From positions 1 through 64,000 of the forward strand of contig JAJRZW010000017.1 in the NCBI GenBank assembly GCA_024275015.1: a stretch of DNA of 64,000 bases, given 5' to 3'. This document shows, piece by piece, positions 59,047 through 64,000 of this stretch (positions are counted from its first letter, which is position 1; every line of letters begins with the position of its first letter). Origin of the DNA: Deltaproteobacteria bacterium (GTDB lineage: Bacteria; Desulfobacterota; Desulfobulbia; Desulfobulbales; JAJRZW01). The notes beneath the pieces are model-generated. The model saw only the letters and a program-made list of their open reading frames with translations. It searched no databases and had not been told where the DNA came from. The translations under genes and the position numbers were made by a program.

Positions 59047-60558
59047 ATGGGAGAACTCACCATCGGCAGACGCATCGGGCTTGGCTTCGGCCTGGTCCTC
59101 TTTCTGTTGGCCGCCAGCAATCTGCTTAATTATTTCGGTATCAACCGGGTGGTGAAAAACGCAGGCAGTACCATCAGCGGCAACCGTATCGACCGGATCA
59201 TGGCCCAGAAGGAAATCGACCATCTTAACTGGGTCGCCACGGTCAACGCCTTTCTCACCGACCCGGGAATTAACGCTCTCACGGTTCAGACCGACGACCA
59301 TAAATGTGGTTTAGGAAGCTGGCTTTACGGCGAGGGAAGCAAGACGGCAATCGCCATGATTCCGGAATTAGGGCCATTGATCCATGGCCTTGAAGCACCG
59401 CACCGACGCCTGCACCAATCAGCCATTGCCATTAAAAAGGCCTACTCAGCCCCCAACATCGGACCGGTCGGGGCAATGAAGATATTCAACCGTGAATCCC
59501 TCCCGGCCCTGCGTGAAATACAGAAGAAACTGCACCGAATCAGAAAGACCGCCGCCGACCATATTATCCCGGAAGATATAATGCTGGCCGCGGCCCGGAC
59601 CACCAAGAGCAGCAGTATCATCGTCATCCTCCTCGCCCTTTTGGTTGGCGGCGGTGCCGCCTGGCTGATCAGCAGATCAATAATCACCATCCTCAACCAG
59701 ACCGCGGCCGAGATGAAGACCGCCGCCGCCGAGGTCAATACCGCCTCTGACCAGATCGCGTCATCAAGCCAGTCCCTGGCCGACGGTGCCGGACAGCAGG
59801 CCGCGGCCCTGGAAGAGACCTCGTCATCAATGGAAGAGATGAGTGCCATGACCCGGCAGAACAGTGAAAATGCCGAAAGCGCCGAGGGATTGATGCATGA
59901 AAGTTCCAGCAATATGCAGCGGGCGGCGGAGTTCATGGAACGGCTGAAAAACGCGATGAAAGAAATATCCACTGCCAGCACCGAGACCCAGAAGATCATC
60001 AAGACCATTGACGAAATCGCCTTTCAGACCAATCTCCTCGCCCTGAATGCCGCGGTGGAGGCGGCCCGGGCCGGTGAGGCGGGGGCCGGGTTCGCGGTGG
60101 TGGCCGAGGAGGTAAGAAACCTGGCCATGCGGGCCGGAAAAGCGGCGGGAGAGACCTCGGAGATGATCGAAAAAACAGTGGCCACCATCAACCACGGCCT
60201 GGGGGTGACCAATGAGACCAGCGAGGTGTTTGGTGCCTCCCTTGAATCAATCACCAAGACCGGAACCCTGATGAGCGAAATTGCCACTGCCTCAAGACAG
60301 CAGAACGACGGCATTACCCAGACCAACAAGGCCATCAGCGAAATAGACTCGGTCACCCAGCAGAACGCGGCCGCGGCCGAGGAGTCGGCCTCTGCCGCGG
60401 CAACCCTGTCAAGCCAGGCAGAACAATTAAATCAGGTGGTGCAGTCCCTGCTTAAGTTATTGGGTCAAGGCAATGAAACAACCCCGACGAACACCACCGG
60501 AAACGGAACCGGGGGAATAATTTTGCGGAGGAATGAGGCGATTCCCAGATTGCCATGA
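59047..60558 (+). CDS. methyl-accepting chemotaxis protein with CZB-like zinc-binding segment in sensor region
   Basis: '[20 protein letters not shown]...[16 protein letters not shown]', signalling hairpin '[46 protein letters not shown]'. Confidence 0.93.
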   Translation: MGELTIGRRIGLGFGLVLFLLAASNLLNYFGINRVVKNAGSTISGNRIDRIMAQKEIDHLNWVATVNAFLTDPGINALTVQTDDHKCGLGSWLYGEGSKTAIAMIPELGPLIHGLEAPHRRLHQSAIAIKKAYSAPNIGPVGAMKIFNRESLPALREIQKKLHRIRKTAADHIIPEDIMLAAARTTKSSSIIVILLALLVGGGAAWLISRSIITILNQTAAEMKTAAAEVNTASDQIASSSQSLADGAGQQAAALEETSSSMEEMSAMTRQNSENAESAEGLMHESSSNMQRAAEFMERLKNAMKEISTASTETQKIIKTIDEIAFQTNLLALNAAVEAARAGEAGAGFAVVAEEVRNLAMRAGKAAGETSEMIEKTVATINHGLGVTNETSEVFGASLESITKTGTLMSEIATASRQQNDGITQTNKAISEIDSVTQQNAAAAEESASAAATLSSQAEQLNQVVQSLLKLLGQGNETTPTNTTGNGTGGIILRRNEAIPRLP

Positions 60559-60727
60559 ACAGGCATTCCGATGGTCACGAAGATTTATCAAAAATGACGG
60601 CATCGTGGAGTCCACGGTTAGCAGACCACAGACAAGATTCGCGAAAGACAGACTCATACGAAAGCGGCTTTGGCCGCTGACCCAAGCCATTAGTGACCAC
60701 GGCGGGAAAAGGGAGTAAGACAAAACC

Positions 60728-61564
60728 ATGAACCAGCAAACAACATACCGCCTTCTGGCCTTTACCGCGGCCCTCGTCCTCTGCGGCACGGCGGAAATCA
60801 TCGCCCCCCGCCGAAGGCTCGTGGTGTCAAAACCCCGGCGCTGGATCGCTAACCTGGGGATAGTCGCGGCCGATAACCTCCTCCTCCGCCTGCTGCTGCC
60901 AGTAATGGCGACCGGGGTGGCCCAGGCCGCCGCGACCCGGGACTGGGGACTTTTGCATCTGCTCAACCTGCCGCCGGCAATAAAAATCGTGGCCGCAATC
61001 CTCGCCCTCGACCTCGTCATCTACCTCCAGCACCTGATGTTCCACGCGGTGCCTCTCTTATGGCGCCTGCACATGGTCCATCACGCCGACCTTGACATCG
61101 ACGTCAGCACGGCCCTGCGCTTTCATCCCATCGAGATCTTACTCTCCATGGGGATCAAAATCGCGACGGTGGCGGCCCTGGGGCCGCCGGTAACGGCGGT
61201 GGTGATCTTCGAAGTGGTGCTGAACTCAACCGCAATGTTCAACCATGCCAACCTCAAACTACCGCTCAGCCTTGACAGGTTCCTGCGCCTCCTGGTGGTC
61301 ACCCCGGACATGCACCGGGTCCACCACTCAGTGATCATCCGCGAGACAAACAGCAATTTCGGTTTCAACTTCCCCTGGTGGGACAGAATATTCGGCACCT
61401 ACCGGGCCCAGCCGGTCAGGGGGCATAATAGAATGACCATCGGCCTGTCCCAGTTCCGCGATCAGGCCGGGCTCGGCTTCTTCCACCTCCTCGCCCTGCC
61501 CTTTTACGGCAACCCCGGCTCATACGCCCTTAATAAAAGCGGCCGGGAACCGACTAAGTTTTAA
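60728..61564 (+). CDS. sterol desaturase/fatty acid hydroxylase superfamily protein
   Basis: His-box motifs 'LQHLMFHAVPLLWRLHMVHHADLDIDVSTALRFHP', 'MHRVHHSVIIRETNSNFGFNFPWWDRIFGTYR'. Confidence 0.93.
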   Translation: MNQQTTYRLLAFTAALVLCGTAEIIAPRRRLVVSKPRRWIANLGIVAADNLLLRLLLPVMATGVAQAAATRDWGLLHLLNLPPAIKIVAAILALDLVIYLQHLMFHAVPLLWRLHMVHHADLDIDVSTALRFHPIEILLSMGIKIATVAALGPPVTAVVIFEVVLNSTAMFNHANLKLPLSLDRFLRLLVVTPDMHRVHHSVIIRETNSNFGFNFPWWDRIFGTYRAQPVRGHNRMTIGLSQFRDQAGLGFFHLLALPFYGNPGSYALNKSGREPTKF

Positions 61565-61669
61565 CAAAGGCGCTTATCAAATAAAAGAGCAACGCCCCTC
61601 CCGCCTGTAGAAACGACAGATAACCGGGTTACCCCGGGTTCGTCTGCGGTTTTTAAAAACAGAACAGTA

Positions 61670-62149
61670 TTATTTATGGTATTCGCTTCCGGCCATGATA
61701 TTATAGCCGCGGTAGATTTGTTCCAGAAGGAACATCCGCGCCATTTCATGGGTAAAGGTCATCCGGGATATGGCCATAAGACGGTCGGCCCGCTCTTTTA
61801 TCACTGCGGCCAGGCCCAGGTGACCGCCGATGGCGAAACTTATCCCTCTGCCCTCTTCCCGTTGTCGGCCCAGGAGAACGGCAAATTCCTCCGAGCTTAA
61901 TTCCATCCCGCCCGGATCAAGAGCGATCACCCCATGACTTGCGGGAATCTTCCTCAGCATTTCCACCCCTTCGGCCTTGATAACGCTTGCCCCGCTGCCA
62001 TCAAAAGAACGCCCGGCCTTTACCGGTTTAAGGGTAACATCGGCAAATCGGGAAAGCCTTTTCAGATAATCCGCCTCGCCCTGGCGCAAATAGGCGCAGG
62101 ACGTCCGGCCGGGAAAGACAAGGTCGATGACGCCACTGGGAGAGGCCAT
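61670..62149 (-). CDS. rlmH: 23S rRNA (pseudouridine1915-N3)-methyltransferase RlmH
   Basis: 'VIALDPGGMELSSEEFAVLLGRQREEGRGISFAIGGHLGLAAVIKERADRLMAISRMTFTHEMARMFLLEQIYRGYNIMAGSEYHK'. Confidence 0.94.
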   Translation of the reverse strand: MASPSGVIDLVFPGRTSCAYLRQGEADYLKRLSRFADVTLKPVKAGRSFDGSGASVIKAEGVEMLRKIPASHGVIALDPGGMELSSEEFAVLLGRQREEGRGISFAIGGHLGLAAVIKERADRLMAISRMTFTHEMARMFLLEQIYRGYNIMAGSEYHK

Positions 62150-62155
62150 GCGCTG

Positions 62156-62548
62156 CTATTTTTTCTCTACCGGAGCAATGACCTGCTTCAGAATCCGGCA
62201 AAATTCGTCATAGGCGACGTCTTTTTTCATCCCCGGACAGGAATGACGGATGGACTCAAGATTATTGGAATCGGTGAGGATACTGGGGTGCAGGGGCCAC
62301 TGCCCGCAACGCCAGGGTTTGCCGGGATGAACCGTACAGCCGTGATTGTAGAAGATGCAGTGCCCGTCAACGATCTTCATCTGCACGACATTACCGGTTA
62401 TCCGCAGATAACGACGGAGCACTTCTTTTTCCGGCATCTTCAAAAAAGCGACCAAGCGGACAAGGTCATTGTCGTCAAGAGAAACCGTGGTCTCGCCATG
62501 GCAGCAATAGCCACATTGACGGCAGGAAAAAATTTTTTTCTCCATCAA
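62156..62548 (-). CDS. YkgJ-family cysteine cluster protein
   Basis: 'FSCRQCGYCCHGETTVSLDDNDLVRLVAFL', 'CIFYNHGCTVHPGKPWRCGQWP'. Confidence 0.88.
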   Translation of the reverse strand: MMEKKIFSCRQCGYCCHGETTVSLDDNDLVRLVAFLKMPEKEVLRRYLRITGNVVQMKIVDGHCIFYNHGCTVHPGKPWRCGQWPLHPSILTDSNNLESIRHSCPGMKKDVAYDEFCRILKQVIAPVEKK

Positions 62549-62580
62549 CCGATCTCCATGAAATGGAAAATTTTTAGTCC

Positions 62581-62720
62581 TTTAGCAGACTGTTGAAAAA
62601 GCCGTCCTGGCTTTTTCAACTCCCGGTTGGCCAAAACAAGTTCCGGCCAACCTCTCGATTACACCGGTTTTTTCAACCCGGTGTAATCAGCGGCGCGTCC
62701 ATGCACCGCAGATGCGCCGT
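62581..62720. repeat. Repeat family E1, composite copy (inverted module order)
   Basis: 'tttagcagactgttgaaaaagccgtcctggctttttcaactcccggttggccaaaacaagttccggccaacctctcgattacaccggttttttcaacccggtgtaatc'. Confidence 0.88.
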
Positions 62721-62845
62721 TCCCGGACGCCCGCAGGGCGGCAGGGTGAATTTCCCGCCAAGGGCTTCCGGCAGCTGCAGACTCGCAAAATCAAGCAGTT
62801 GCGCCAGAAAACAGCACCAAGCCGTCACGGATTCAGGTTTTATTA

Positions 62846-62938
62846 TAGCCCGATGAAATCGGGTGGATAGACGAAGTTTGTTTTGCCCATCCGGAGAGAA
62901 AAAAATCCATGGACGGCTTTTTCAACGGCCTGTTTTAA
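62846..62938. repeat. Repeat family E1, copy
   Basis: 'tagcccgatgaaatcgggtggatagacgaagtttgttttgcccatccggagagaaaaaaatccatggacggctttttcaacggcctgtttta'. Confidence 0.75.
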
Positions 62939-62987
62939 GGAGGATATATACCTAAACCAAGGCGCAAGGACAATCGTTTTTCCCTCC

Positions 62988-63144
62988 TTACCAGTTCGTT
63001 GAAAAACGGACTGTATGCGGCTGATGTTCACGCCGCCGACTTCATCTGACTGAAAAAACCAGTAAAATCAGGAGGTTGTCCGGATGTTGTTTTGACCAAC
63101 CGGAGTTGAAAAATCCATGGACGGCTTTTTCAACGGTCTGTTAC
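62988..63144. repeat. Repeat family E1, long composite copy
   Basis: 'ttaccagttcgttgaaaaacggactgtatgcggctgatgttcacgccgccgacttcatctgactgaaaaaaccagtaaaatcaggaggttgtccgg...ccggagttgaaaaatccatggacggctttttcaacggtctgtta'. Confidence 0.9.
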
Positions 63145-63159
63145 GCCGCAACCATGGAT

Positions 63160-63711
63160 TCAGGCCAAACCGATAACATCTCCGAATGTAAGGATATCAA
63201 TCCCGTGACTGGCGGCGGCCCGTTCCCATTTTTTCTCATCAGGGGTGGAAAATATCACCTCCTCGGTCCCGGGAAGAACCAGCCAGCCGCTGTAGCCCAG
63301 TTCATCCTCAAGCTGACCCGGTACCCAGCCGGAATAACCGACCAGAAATAGATAGCGTTCCGGGCCGCGGCCCCGGGCAATATCCCACAGGATTTCAATA
63401 TCCCGCGACAACCTGACCGTGGGCGTAACCTCGATAGAATGGCCCTTGTCATAATCAGCACTGAAGAGAATAAAGGCCGACTCCATCTCAACCGGACCAC
63501 CGTAATGAACCATGGGGAGATTGTGACCGGAAACCGGAATATCCGCCCCCACCAGAATATCTACGAGATTATGGTGGCTGGGATGATTGATAACCACCCC
63601 CATCGCCCCATCCTGCTCATTATGGGCGCAGATATATACCACCTGGCGGTCGAAACGGGGATCAGGCATTCGCGGAGTGGCTATGAGAAAGGAACCGGTC
63701 AGATTCTTCAT
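63160..63711 (-). CDS. YqgE/AlgH-family protein
   Basis: 'MKNLTGSFLIATPRMPDPRFDRQVVYICAHNEQDGAMGVVINHP', 'VHYGGPVEMESAFILFS', 'LFLVGYSGWVPGQLEDEL'. Confidence 0.92.
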   Translation of the reverse strand: MKNLTGSFLIATPRMPDPRFDRQVVYICAHNEQDGAMGVVINHPSHHNLVDILVGADIPVSGHNLPMVHYGGPVEMESAFILFSADYDKGHSIEVTPTVRLSRDIEILWDIARGRGPERYLFLVGYSGWVPGQLEDELGYSGWLVLPGTEEVIFSTPDEKKWERAAASHGIDILTFGDVIGLA

Positions 63712-64000
63712 AAGATAAAGGTTACCTGAAAAAAAACGTGGCGGTAAAGAAGAAATTCCAGTCCCCACCTCGACTGACAGGTAAAGTGTTTCTACTTTAT
63801 GTCATAAAATCAATCTGATAACCAAAAGATACAAGCAATTTCCCTTGCATTTTGTTCCCCTGCGGGATAATTAAAGGAATTCTCAATTCTGGTCCCTAAT
63901 TATTGACAACTGAATCCATGACGGCTTAGTGGTAACCGAGTATGTATCCAACTGAATTCATACGTTTTTGTCAGATTTTCATGTCGGCGGAAATTTAACC

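Overview
The window looks like a chromosomal segment of an anaerobic Desulfobacterota/deltaproteobacterium-like genome. That assignment is inferred from gene content (DapL, Zra-type two-component system, class I-type heterodimeric fumarase/tartrate dehydratase, many signalling proteins) and was not tested. It is mostly housekeeping and signalling genes: leuCD, a Yej-type peptide ABC transporter, a TonB receptor, pepA, mgtE, an ars operon, a Zra-like metal-stress operon, trkA/trkH, dapL, motAB, panB, yebC-ruvCAB, rlmE, rsmI, rlmH, hsp20, an MCP and yqgE. I found no tRNA, rRNA, CRISPR array or intact transposase. Four things stand out beyond the ORF track. (1) A 33-aa putative RiPP precursor (MRKKMLKVKVAGKSVAQIAKDGACCLSSQAPSR, 13029-13130, minus) lies upstream of a radical SAM/SPASM maturase, with a terminator-like hairpin between them. 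(2) An ArsC/thioredoxin-fold selenoprotein has an in-frame TGA in a U-x-x-C motif (54148-54483, minus) and is truncated by standard ORF calling. (3) Several families of short palindromic, MITE/REP-like intergenic elements occur in many copies, often nested, and some supply stop codons, C-terminal codons or terminator-like hairpins. (4) A Zra-like operon begins with a 49-aa His-rich lipoprotein missed by the ORF track and is preceded by a good sigma-54 promoter match.
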